Shown piece by piece: positions 26,618-34,591 of a DNA stretch of 64,000 bases (positions within the stretch are counted from its first letter, which is position 1; each line of letters opens with the position of its first letter). The notes under the pieces were generated by a model. That model saw nothing but the letters and a program-made list of their open reading frames with translations. It made no database searches and had not been told where the DNA came from. Source of the DNA: an uncultured Alphaproteobacteria bacterium (GTDB lineage Bacteria > Pseudomonadota > Alphaproteobacteria > GCA-2731375); NCBI GenBank assembly GCA_951812805.1, contig CATOSZ010000003.1, positions 1,132,557 through 1,196,556 on the forward strand, given 5' to 3'. The position numbers and the translations under genes are program-made.

Positions 26618-27154
26618 TCAATCCTTCGCGGCACGGGCGCGGTCGGTGCGGATGTCGTCGATCATGTCGGCGTAGTCGGGTGTCGGGAAGGGCTGGCCGG
26701 CGGGGACGCGCATCATGTCGGCGTAGAGTTCCAGCGAATTCCCGTCCGGATCCTCGAAATAGAACGAGCGGCTGCCGCTGCCGCCCGCGAGCGTGCCCGG
26801 GCCGGTGCCGCCCTCGAAGCCGTGCACCAGGGGCCCGGCGGTGATCTTCACGCCCGCCGCCCGCAGGGCGGCCAGCGCCTTCAGCCACTCGTCCCGGTTC
26901 TCCATCTCCATGGCGATGTGTTGCAGGCGGTTGCCCGCCGGATCACCCGCCGCAACCTCCGGTTTGGGCATCAACACGATGTCGTGGTGGTTCTCCTGGA
27001 AGCGCAGGAAGACGATCTCGCCGCCGCCCGGCATCGCCCAGCGTCCGGTGAGCGTCAGCCCCAGCACGCCCGTATACCAGTCGATCGCGGCCTCGAGATC
27101 GGCGACGTAGATGCCGACATGGCCGACGCGGGCGATGGTGAATTTTGCCGTCAT
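26618..27154 (-). CDS. VOC-family (glyoxalase I-like) metalloprotein
   Basis: A 178-residue vicinal-oxygen-chelate protein: RVGHVGIYVADLEAAIDWYT, NHHDIVLMPK, RLQHIAMEMENRDEWLKALA and FYFEDPDGNSLELYAD. Metal-site candidates are the His of GHVGIYV, the His of LQHIAME and the Glu of LELYAD. The fold covers glyoxalase I, catechol extradiol dioxygenases and others. A perfect AGGAGG precedes the ATG at 27154. It stood divergent from the glyoxalase-II-like gene before IS481 entered the gap, which hints at a paired role in aldehyde detoxification. Confidence 0.87.
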   Translation of the reverse strand: MTAKFTIARVGHVGIYVADLEAAIDWYTGVLGLTLTGRWAMPGGGEIVFLRFQENHHDIVLMPKPEVAAGDPAGNRLQHIAMEMENRDEWLKALAALRAAGVKITAGPLVHGFEGGTGPGTLAGGSGSRSFYFEDPDGNSLELYADMMRVPAGQPFPTPDYADMIDDIRTDRARAAKD

Positions 27155-27186
27155 GGCTTTGTGCCTCCTGCGCCGGGATGTGGATC

Positions 27187-28242
27187 TGACTAGGTTCAGA
27201 TAGATGTGAGACGCGCCTCTGGCGGCAGAGGCGGGGATCTCCGAAGCTGTGAGTTGCGAGACCAACAGCTTGAAGGAGAACCCCATGCAGGTTTTTGGCC
27301 TGCCCCGACATGTTATCAGGGGTTGGAGGACGGCGTTGGCATCGGGCCCGGCGTGACGGCTTGACGGCCGAGGCGGCGGCCCAGGCGGTGGGCGTGCCGC
27401 GTAGCACGCTCTATCGCTGGGACGAGCGGTTGGAGCCGCGCTCGCGCGCGCCTCGCCGCCGTCGTCGCCGAGAGTGGTCGAGTGCGGTGCTGCGTCGGCT
27501 TGAACGGCTGCGCCGCGACTTCCCGATGTGGGGCAAGGCCAAGCTCGGACCGCTGCTGCGCCGAGAGGGCTTCACCTTGTCGGACAGCACCGTTGGTCGC
27601 ATGCTCGCCCATCTGGTCGCGCGCGGCGTCGTTGTGCCGGTGCCCGTGGCGCGACGACGCGCCAAGGGCAAGAGAGCCAAGCGCCCACACGCCAAGCGTT
27701 TGCCGAAGGGGATGAAGGCAACGGCCCCCGGCGATCTGGTCCAGCTCGACACCTTGAGCATCACGCCGGCCGGCGAGCGCACGGTCAAGCAGTTCACCGC
27801 CTACGATCCCGTCAGCCGCTTCACCTGTGCCAAGGCCTTCCGCAGAGCGACCGCCAGGAACGCCGAGAGCTTCCTCGACAAACTCGTGGCCGACCTGCCC
27901 TTCCCCGTGAAGGCCATCCAGGTCGACGGTGGATCCGAGTTCATGGCCGAGTTCGAGGCCGCCTGCGAGAGCCGAAAGATCCCCGTCTATGTCTTGCCGC
28001 CGAGGACGCCGCAGCTCAATGGCGGCGTCGAGCGAGCCAACGGCGCATGGCGCTACGAGTTCTACGCCTGCCATGACATCGAGGACCAGCTCGACAAACT
28101 AAACCCACAGATCGACAAGTTCGCCAACATCTACAACACCTTCAGGCCTCATGGAGCCTTGAAAGGCAAAACCCCCGAGGAGTACCTTCGACAGATCACA
28201 GCCAAGAAGACCTCGTCGTCTCATATGTAGTGAACCTGGACA
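27187..28242 (+). mobile_element. IS481-family insertion sequence
   Basis: A 1056-bp element. Imperfect inverted repeats are TGACTAGGTTCAGATAG (left, from 27187) and TGTCCAGGTTCACTAC (right end read inward), both continuing to TGAGACG. It is flanked by the 5-bp duplication GGATC (27182-27186 and 28243-28247). It sits in the divergent promoter gap between the VOC gene and the glyoxalase-II-like gene. Confidence 0.88.
27310..28230 (+). CDS. IS481-family integrase-type transposase
   Basis: About 306 residues: an N-terminal helix-turn-helix (GLTAEAAAQAVGVPRSTLYR) and a retroviral-type integrase core. The DDE triad is seen in DLVQLDTLSI, IQVDGGSEFM and NGGVERANGAW. An ATG at 27285 with a good AAGGAG site starts the family-like MQVFGLPRHVIRGW but is out of frame and stops after about 23 codons. 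The intact part can only start at 27295 (TTG) or 27310 (ATG). The original N-terminus therefore seems frameshifted and the protein may be slightly truncated. The catalytic core is complete. Confidence 0.85.
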   Translation: MLSGVGGRRWHRARRDGLTAEAAAQAVGVPRSTLYRWDERLEPRSRAPRRRRRREWSSAVLRRLERLRRDFPMWGKAKLGPLLRREGFTLSDSTVGRMLAHLVARGVVVPVPVARRRAKGKRAKRPHAKRLPKGMKATAPGDLVQLDTLSITPAGERTVKQFTAYDPVSRFTCAKAFRRATARNAESFLDKLVADLPFPVKAIQVDGGSEFMAEFEAACESRKIPVYVLPPRTPQLNGGVERANGAWRYEFYACHDIEDQLDKLNPQIDKFANIYNTFRPHGALKGKTPEEYLRQITAKKTSSSHM

Positions 28243-28321
28243 GGATCTATCCCCTGCCCGGCTTCCGCCCTATGATGCCCGCGACATCGAAGCACCACAA
28301 ACGCCCGAGGGAGATGAAGCC

Positions 28322-29113
28322 GTGATCGTCGAGCAGATCTGGACCGGCAATGCCTACCGCAACTTCAATTATCTGATCGTCTGCCCGGAGACGGGCGAGG
28401 CGCTCGCGGTCGACCCGCTCGACCACGAGAAATGCCTGGCCAAGGCGAAGGAGAAGGGCTGGGAAATCACCCAGATCGTCAACACGCACGAGCACGGCGA
28501 CCACACCGGCGGCAACAAGCCGATGATCGAGGCGACCGGCGCCCGCCTGCTGGCCCACGCCAACGCCCGCGATACGATCCGCGGCATGGACACCGGCCTC
28601 GGCGCCGGCGACGTGGTCAAGGTCGGCCGCACGGTCGAGCTGGAGGCGCTCGACACGCCCGGCCACACCATGAGCCATGTCTGCCTGCTCTCGCGCACGG
28701 AACAGCCGGCGCTGTTTTGCGGCGATACCCTGTTCAACGCTGGCGCCGGTAACTGCCACAACGGCGGCCACCCGAACGAGCTGTACCAGACCTTCGTCGA
28801 GCAGCTGAACCGGCTGCCCGGTACCACACAGATCTATCCGGGCCACGACTACATCATCAACAACCTGGAATTCACCCTCGATCGGGAGCCGGACAACGCC
28901 AAGGCGCAAAGCCTGCTCTCGGAGCTGCGGAGCCAGGATCCGGACGAGGCCCTGGTAACGACGCTGGCACTCGAAAAGGAAGTGAACACCTTCTTCCGTC
29001 TTGCCAGCCCATCGGTGCACGAGGCGCTACGCGCCGCCTTCCCCGACCTGCCGGTCGAGCTGGACGCCAAGACGGTGTTCGTGAAATTGCGCGAGCTTCG
29101 TAACAGCTGGTGA
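28322..29113 (+). CDS. hydroxyacylglutathione hydrolase-like metallo-beta-lactamase (glyoxalase II type)
   Basis: A 263-residue metallo-beta-lactamase-fold hydrolase. The metal motif is VNTHEHGDHTGG, with further ligands in TPGHTMSHVC, FCGDTLFNAGAGNCHNGG and YPGHDYI, the classical glyoxalase II order. The C-terminal ~80 residues match the HAGH C-terminal domain. It would cleave S-D-lactoylglutathione to lactate and glutathione in the cytoplasm. It starts at GTG 28322 after GGGAGATGAAGCC. The IS481 element ends 80 bp upstream and may have replaced its promoter. Confidence 0.9.
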   Translation: MIVEQIWTGNAYRNFNYLIVCPETGEALAVDPLDHEKCLAKAKEKGWEITQIVNTHEHGDHTGGNKPMIEATGARLLAHANARDTIRGMDTGLGAGDVVKVGRTVELEALDTPGHTMSHVCLLSRTEQPALFCGDTLFNAGAGNCHNGGHPNELYQTFVEQLNRLPGTTQIYPGHDYIINNLEFTLDREPDNAKAQSLLSELRSQDPDEALVTTLALEKEVNTFFRLASPSVHEALRAAFPDLPVELDAKTVFVKLRELRNSW

Positions 29114-29151
29114 GCCGGGCTCGGGGCGAGCCCCTCGCAATCTTCGATTCA

Positions 29152-29233
29152 CCTGGTCGGCTCGCGCCCCCGCCCCAAGCACCCATAGTGTGCACCTTTG
29201 GGGTGGTTGGGGCGGGGGCGCGAGCCGACCAGG
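29152..29233. repeat. 33-bp inverted repeat with 16-nt loop
   Basis: Arms 29152-29184 and 29201-29233 pair at 32 of 33 positions (start CCTGGTCGGCTCGCGCCCCC). The loop is ATAGTGTGCACCTTTG. It fills the gap between the glyoxalase-II-like gene and the MFS gene, both plus strand. No T-run follows either arm. The MFS start codon is 26 bp downstream. Confidence 0.88.
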
Positions 29234-29258
29234 CATTCCGCCATCGGCGGCGTCACAG

Positions 29259-30518
29259 ATGAGCCCCGCCCGCGGCACCGGCCCCGCTTCGTTGCTGCGC
29301 CAGGCCGATTTCGTCAAGGTCTGGCTCGCCGGCGGTTTCGCCAACACGGTGCGCTGGGTCGAGATCCTGGCGATCGGCATCTATGTTTTCGACGCCACCG
29401 CCTCGCCCTTCCTGGTGGCGCTGTTCGTCGTCGTACGCGCCTTGCCGATCTTCCTGTTCGGCTCGCTCACCGGCGCGCTCGCCGCCAACCGGGACCGGCG
29501 ACGGATCTACATGGTCGCGATCTCCGGCATGGCGCTGGTCTCACTGGCGCTCGGCCTGCTGGCCTGGCAGGACCAGCTGCCGCTCTGGGCGATCGGCGTC
29601 GGCGCCTTCCTCTCGGGCCTCGCCTGGTCTACGGAGCATCCGGTGCGCCGCGTGCTCTCGGGCGAGATCGCCGGGCGCGAACGGCTCGGCCCGGCGATGG
29701 CGATGGAGAGCGCGTCGAACAACGCGACCCGTCTGCTCGGCCCGCTGCTCGGCGGGCTCGCCTACGAGGCGGCCGGCCTGGTCGGCGCCTATTTCACCAG
29801 CGTCGGCCTGCTGGCGGCCTCGCTCACCCTGCTCGCCCTGCTGCGCCGGCGCTCGGCCGGCGGCGGCGTCCCGGGCGGGCGCTTCTTCGCCGACCTCGCC
29901 GCCGGCTTCGCCTATGCGCGGCGCAGCCGGGCCGTGCTCGGCGTCCTTTCGGTCACCATTATCCTGAACATGTTCGGCTTTCCCTATACCGCGATGATCC
30001 CGGTGATCGGCAAGGACGTCATGGATCTCGGCCCGAGCCTGGTCGGCGCGCTCTCCTCGGTGGAGGCGGCCGGCGCGCTCGTCGGCTCGACGCTGGGCGC
30101 CATCCTGCTGCGCCCGCCCTGGTACGGCCGGGTCTATGTCTACGGCTCCGCCTTCTTCATGTGCATGGTGCTGGTCTTCAGCTTCGTCGACGGCTTCGTG
30201 CCGGCGCTGTTCGTGCTGGCGTTCGGCGGTTTCGGCGCGGCCGGCTTCGCGATCATGCAGGGCACGCTGATCATGCTGGCGGTCCCGGTGGAAATGCGCA
30301 GCCGCGCCATGGGCCTGCTGGCCGTCGCCATCGGCACCGGACCACTCGGCATGCTGCACCTCGGCATGATGGCCAACTGGCTGGGCGCCCAGCGCGCCGT
30401 GACGGTGATGACGATCGAGGGCCTGGTCCTCCTGCTCGCCGCCGCGCTCTATTTCTCCGAGCTGCGCGCCCCGCCGCGCAGCCCGATCGGCAACGAGGAC
30501 GACGCGCCGTCCCGCTGA
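29259..30518 (+). CDS. MFS transporter, EntS-like
   Basis: A 419-residue major facilitator protein with 12 predicted helices. It begins LLRQADFVKVWLAGGFANTV, typical of the MFS_3 (EntS-type exporter) group, with the A-motif-like LAANRDRRRIYMVAISG. The ATG at 29259 begins the conserved part; the frame open from 29190 lies in the palindrome. Likely an exporter of a small molecule; substrate unknown. It converges with kynU, the two stops being 5 bp apart. Confidence 0.85.
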   Translation: MSPARGTGPASLLRQADFVKVWLAGGFANTVRWVEILAIGIYVFDATASPFLVALFVVVRALPIFLFGSLTGALAANRDRRRIYMVAISGMALVSLALGLLAWQDQLPLWAIGVGAFLSGLAWSTEHPVRRVLSGEIAGRERLGPAMAMESASNNATRLLGPLLGGLAYEAAGLVGAYFTSVGLLAASLTLLALLRRRSAGGGVPGGRFFADLAAGFAYARRSRAVLGVLSVTIILNMFGFPYTAMIPVIGKDVMDLGPSLVGALSSVEAAGALVGSTLGAILLRPPWYGRVYVYGSAFFMCMVLVFSFVDGFVPALFVLAFGGFGAAGFAIMQGTLIMLAVPVEMRSRAMGLLAVAIGTGPLGMLHLGMMANWLGAQRAVTVMTIEGLVLLLAAALYFSELRAPPRSPIGNEDDAPSR

Positions 30519-30523
30519 CGCCT

Positions 30524-31756
30524 TCAGGTGACCGCGTGTCGCGCGCGGAACGCCGGCCGTTCCCATTCCCGCCCCGTCATCACGCCCTCCAGTTCGTCGA
30601 CGACGCGGGCGATGTCGACATGGCGCAGGCAGAGCGGGGAGAGGCCGAAACGGACGATGTCGGGCGCACGGAAATCGCCGACGACACCCCGCGCGATGAG
30701 CGCCTGCACGATGGCGTAACCCTCGGCGTGCCGGAACGCGACCTGGGCGCCGCGCACCGCGTCGTCGCGGGGCGAGGCGAGCTGGAAGCCATGCCCGGCC
30801 AGGCGGGTCTCGACCCCCTCGATCAAGACGGCGCCGAGCCGGCGCGCCTTGGCCGCCAGCGCCTCGACCGGGACGCCGTCCAGGGCGATCAAGGCATGTT
30901 CCAAGGCCAGCAGGGAGAGCACCGGCGGCGTGCCCGAGAGGAAACGGTCGATGCCGTCGGCCGGGGCATAGTCGGTCTCGAAGGCGAAGGGATCGCGGTG
31001 GCCCATCCAGCCGGAGAGCGGATTGGCCGCCGCCGTCCGGTGGCGTTCGGCGACATAGAGATAGGCCGGCGCCCCCGGCCCCCCGTTCAGGAACTTGTAG
31101 CCACAGCCGACCGCCAGATCGACGCCGTCACCGCAGAGGTCGACCGGCAGCACGCCGGCGCTGTGCGAGAGATCCGCGAGGAGGAGCGCGCCCGCCGCCC
31201 GCGCCGCATCGGCCAGCGCCGCCAGGTCCCAGACCCGGCCGGTGCGGTAATCGACATGGCTGATCATCACCACCGCCGTGTCCGGCCCGATCGCCGCGGC
31301 GAGTGCCTCGTCCGGCACCCTGCGGGCGCGGGCCCCGGCGAGGCCGGCGAGGCCCTGGGCGACATAGAGATCCGTCGGAAAATTACCGACGCTGGACAGG
31401 ATCTCGCGCCGGCCGGGGCGGAGCGCCAAGGCGGCGCCCAGCAGCTTGAACAGGTTTACGGTGGTCGAATCGCCGACCGCGACGTCTTGCGCACCGGCGC
31501 CGATCAACGGCGCGATGCGCCCGGCGACACGTCGCGGCAGCCCGATCCAGTCGTGCCGGTTCCAGCTGGCGATCAGGTCGCGGCCCCATTCCTGGCGTAC
31601 CGCGCCGTCCAGGCGGTCGGCCAGACCGCGCGGCAGCGGGCCGAGGGAGTTGCCGTCGAGATAGACCAGGCCCGCGGGCAGCTCGAAGCGTGCCATCCAG
31701 GGCGCCAGCGGATCCTCGGCGTCCCACCGGGCAAGTTCCGATTCCCTCCAGGTCAC
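30524..31756 (-). CDS. kynU: kynureninase
   Basis: A 410-residue fold-type I PLP enzyme. The Schiff-base lysine is K221 in GCGYKFLNGGPGAPAYLYV. Other kynureninase blocks are VYLDGNSLGPLP, RDLIASWNRHDWIGLPRRVA, GDSTTVNLFKLLGAAL, SHVDYRTG and ADLSHSAGVLPVDL. It cleaves kynurenine or 3-hydroxykynurenine to anthranilate or 3-hydroxyanthranilate plus alanine. I chose GTG 31756 because the family starts here (TWRESELARWDAEDPLA); the frame stays open upstream into ISAs1. The IS end is only 99 bp upstream, so transcription may now depend on the IS. No tryptophan dioxygenase or kynurenine formamidase is in the window. Confidence 0.9.
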   Translation of the reverse strand: MTWRESELARWDAEDPLAPWMARFELPAGLVYLDGNSLGPLPRGLADRLDGAVRQEWGRDLIASWNRHDWIGLPRRVAGRIAPLIGAGAQDVAVGDSTTVNLFKLLGAALALRPGRREILSSVGNFPTDLYVAQGLAGLAGARARRVPDEALAAAIGPDTAVVMISHVDYRTGRVWDLAALADAARAAGALLLADLSHSAGVLPVDLCGDGVDLAVGCGYKFLNGGPGAPAYLYVAERHRTAAANPLSGWMGHRDPFAFETDYAPADGIDRFLSGTPPVLSLLALEHALIALDGVPVEALAAKARRLGAVLIEGVETRLAGHGFQLASPRDDAVRGAQVAFRHAEGYAIVQALIARGVVGDFRAPDIVRFGLSPLCLRHVDIARVVDELEGVMTGREWERPAFRARHAVT

Positions 31757-31854
31757 ATCGTCATCCCACGGTCCCCGCCCGGTCACGGCACTGTAACGAT
31801 GGGCGGTGAAACTCGCCACATCGCGTCGGCGGGCACCACCGAGAGATCGGTGCT

Positions 31855-33065
31855 CAGGGCAATCGCATTTCAGAATTTGCCGAGGAGTGACAGGAGATAG
31901 TCGTTGTTCCAAGCGGCGATTTTGAACTTGGCGCGCAGCGAGTCTTTTCGTGGATCCTTTCGCATGACATTGAGCGCCATGTGGCGCAGGACGGCGAGAT
32001 TGTGCGGTCCATTGTCCTTGCGGGTTCTGTCTTGGTCTTCGTTCATTTGGACATCGAGGCACCAGTGCAGGCGGTTTTCGACCCCCCAGTGCGCCCGGGC
32101 AACGGGATTGAAGCGCTCGGCGTCGAGCGGCTGGCTGAGCAGGTAGTAGGCGGTTTCGCTCGACGTCTTCTCCGCGCACTCGCGGGTCCGGGTGACTTTG
32201 GCGACCGCCTTCAGGCCCGGCCAATGATGGCGCTCTTGCAGCCACTCGACGTGGCTGGAGACGAGAGCGGCACGGGTCTCGATGCGGCCATGATCGCCAT
32301 CGACCGTGGTGTCGGTGGTGGTCGCTTCGGCTTTCGGATCGTCGAGGAAGGTTCTCACGTCGTCATGCAGCGTGCCTTGATTGCCCTTCAACGCCAGGGC
32401 GTAGTCACCCCCCTGCTCGATAATCTGGCTGGCGATGGCGCGCTGGCAATTGAGGGCGTCCACGGTCACGATCGTCCCCTCGAGGCTCAATAGTTTCAAC
32501 AGCTTCGGCACGGCGGTGATCTCGTTGGACTTGGCGTCGGTGGCGACTTGCCCCAACACCAGCCGCTGATCACAGCCCCAGGCCGAGACCATATGCAGCG
32601 CCGACGTGCCGCTCGCCTTGTCGTAGGATCGCCGCACCACCTTGCCGTCGATCGCAATGACCCCTTGGCAGGTCTCGGAAAAGCGCGCCATGAAGCGCTG
32701 GAAGCAGGCGCCGAACGCCTCCGGATCCAGCAACCGGAACACCCGGCTGAAGGTGTCGTGGCTCGGCACGCCATGTTCGAGTACGAGAAATTCCCGCAGG
32801 AACGCCTCCTTTTCACGCGCGAAGATCGCCATGTCGACCGCCGTCTGACCGCCCGAGAGGACCGTGCACAGGGCGATCGTCAAGATCTCCAGCAGATCGT
32901 GACGCCCGGCATTGCCAGTCCGCGGATCCTCGAGACCCTCAAAGCACTCCAGAAAGCCTTCCATCGCAACCTCCACCCGTGAAAAGACCGGGTAGAATCG
33001 ATTCGCGCCAATACCTCAAGATCAAACACGCACGTCAAGGCAATTCCAAATGCGATTCCCCTGGG
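31855..33065 (-). mobile_element. ISAs1-family insertion sequence
   Basis: A 1211-bp element. Ends are CAGGGCAATCGCATTT (left) and, read inward, CCCAGGGGAATCGCATTT (right). It is flanked by the 8-bp duplication TCGGTGCT (31847-31854 and 33066-33073). It sits between kynU and ugpB, which are divergent, so it has entered their shared regulatory region, with its transposase gene pointing toward kynU. Confidence 0.88.
31870..32964 (-). CDS. ISAs1-family transposase
   Basis: A 364-residue DDE transposase: LEDPRTGNAGRHDLLEILTI, FSRVFRLLDPEAFGACFQRF, GVIAIDGKVVRRSYDKASG (first Asp), GTIVTVDALNCQ (second Asp), and the terminal HWGVENRLHWCLDVQMNEDQ (Glu region) plus NLAVLRHMALNVMRKD. This is the standard ISAs1 layout with an H-repeat-associated N-terminal domain. 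GGAGG lies just before ATG 32964; a GTG start 12 bp upstream overlaps that site. The frame is intact. Confidence 0.92.
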   Translation of the reverse strand: MEGFLECFEGLEDPRTGNAGRHDLLEILTIALCTVLSGGQTAVDMAIFAREKEAFLREFLVLEHGVPSHDTFSRVFRLLDPEAFGACFQRFMARFSETCQGVIAIDGKVVRRSYDKASGTSALHMVSAWGCDQRLVLGQVATDAKSNEITAVPKLLKLLSLEGTIVTVDALNCQRAIASQIIEQGGDYALALKGNQGTLHDDVRTFLDDPKAEATTTDTTVDGDHGRIETRAALVSSHVEWLQERHHWPGLKAVAKVTRTRECAEKTSSETAYYLLSQPLDAERFNPVARAHWGVENRLHWCLDVQMNEDQDRTRKDNGPHNLAVLRHMALNVMRKDPRKDSLRAKFKIAAWNNDYLLSLLGKF

Positions 33066-33337
33066 TCGGTGCTTGACTCTCCCACCGGAGGGTCGAACAC
33101 TCGCCAACGTGAGGAGAGGGTTCCGTGACATTGATGTCGAAGGCCGTGCCGATCGACGGGGATGGCGCAAGCGGATCGTGGATCACAACGCCGGGACCCT
33201 GGACGGTAACAATGCGTGCACGGGCCATTTGCGTGGCGAGCCCGCCCACGGCAAGTCGATTTCGCCACGCCCGGCGCGCCGCCGACGGCGACGAACGACC
33301 GTAATATACGGCGCGCCTTATCAGGAGGGACGATCCC
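33066..33337. promoter_or_regulatory. remnant of the kynU/ugpB divergent intergenic region
   Basis: I see no protein-coding gene in this stretch. Before ISAs1 entry it was contiguous with the 90 bp upstream of kynU. The last 20 bp hold a strong ribosome site (TCAGGAGGG) for ugpB. GTAATATACGG at 33301-33311 is the only AT-rich promoter-like patch, and I cannot define -35/-10 boxes with confidence. Confidence 0.4.
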
Positions 33338-34591
33338 ATGAGTTTGCGACGGACAGCATGGCTGTTGGCGGCGAGTACCGCCATCAGCGCGATCGCCGGG
33401 CCGGCGATGGCCGCGACCGAGATCCATTGGTGGCACGCGATGGGCGGGCGCCTTGGCGAAGTGGTCGAGGAGATCACCAAGCGCTACAACGCCTCGCAGT
33501 CGGACTACAAGCTGATCTCGACGTTCAAGGGCGGCTACGAGGACACCATGACGGCGGGCATCGCGGCCTTCCGGGGCAAGCAGCAGCCGCATATCATCCA
33601 GATCTTCGACGCGGGCGCCGCGACCATCATCAACGCCAAGGGGGCGTTGTTCCCGGTCGCCGACCTGATGACCAAGCACGGCGTCGGCTTCGACATCAAC
33701 GACTACATCGAAGGCGTGCGCTACTTCTATGCCGATTCCGGCGGCAAGATGATCGGCCTGCCGTTCAACAGCTCGACCCCGCTGCTGTACTACAATAAAG
33801 ACGCCTTCAAGAAGGCCGGCGTCTCGGCCCCGCCCGCGACCTGGGAAGAGTTCGAGGCGATCGCGCCGAAGCTGAAGGCGGCCGGCTACGTGGCGCTGGC
33901 GCAAAGCCACAGCCCGTGGATCTTCTCCGAGAACTTCCACAGCCGGCACAACATCCAGCTCGCCTCGGCCAACAACGGCTACGACAGCACCGATGCCAAG
34001 ATCATGTACAACAACGAGCACATGATCATGCATTGGAAAAAGGTGAAGAGCTGGCTGGACGACGGCTACTACGGCTATTACGGCAAGAAATGGGGCGACA
34101 ACCAGGACGCCTTCAACCAGCAGAAGGCGGCGATGTGGCTCGGCTCGTCCGGCTCCTTCGGTGGCCTGCGTAAGAGCGCCAAGTTCAACTTCGGCACCTC
34201 CTACCTGCCCTATTGGAAGAGCATCATCGACAAGCCCAAGGGCACCTTCATCGGTGGCGCCGCGCTGTTCGCCTTCTCCGGCCATGACGATGCCGAATAC
34301 AAGGGTGTCGCCGACTTCTTCGCCTTCATGATCAAGCCGGAGACGCAAGTCTACTGGCACAAAGAGACCGGCTACGTCGCGATCACCAACAAGGCCTACG
34401 AGATGGCCAAGTCGGCGGGCTACTACAAGGAAGTGCCCGACGCCGAGTTCGGCATCCTGCAGCTGAACCAGCCGGGTGGTGAGTGGACCAAGGGCTATCG
34501 CCTCGGCTACTACGTGCAGATCCGCGAAGTGATGTACAAGCACTACGACAACATCTTCGCCGGCAACAGCTCCGTCGAGGACGCCTTCAAG
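33338..34591 (+). pseudogene. ugpB: ugpB-like ABC substrate-binding protein, 3' end displaced by IS66
   Basis: Periplasmic binding protein of an sn-glycerol-3-phosphate/glycerophosphodiester ABC importer. It has a signal peptide (residues 1-25, cleavage after PAMA), then TEIHWWHAMGGRLGEVVEEI, FDAGAATIINAKGALFPVAD, FNSSTPLLYYNKDAF and WLGSSGSFGG, all UgpB features. The IS66 element enters after codon 418 (EDAFK). The frame continues 17 codons into the IS and stops at 34645, so a 435-residue protein is still encoded, against 436 originally. Only the last 18 residues differ, so function may survive. It heads the ugpBAEC operon, but the IS now lies between it and ugpA, likely with polar effects. 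Confidence 0.88.

Noticed and set aside
29198-31900. A 900-codon open frame on the plus strand over the MFS gene and antisense to kynU
   Set aside because: It is out of phase with the MFS gene and antisense to a clear kynureninase. High GC removes stop codons; no domain is visible.
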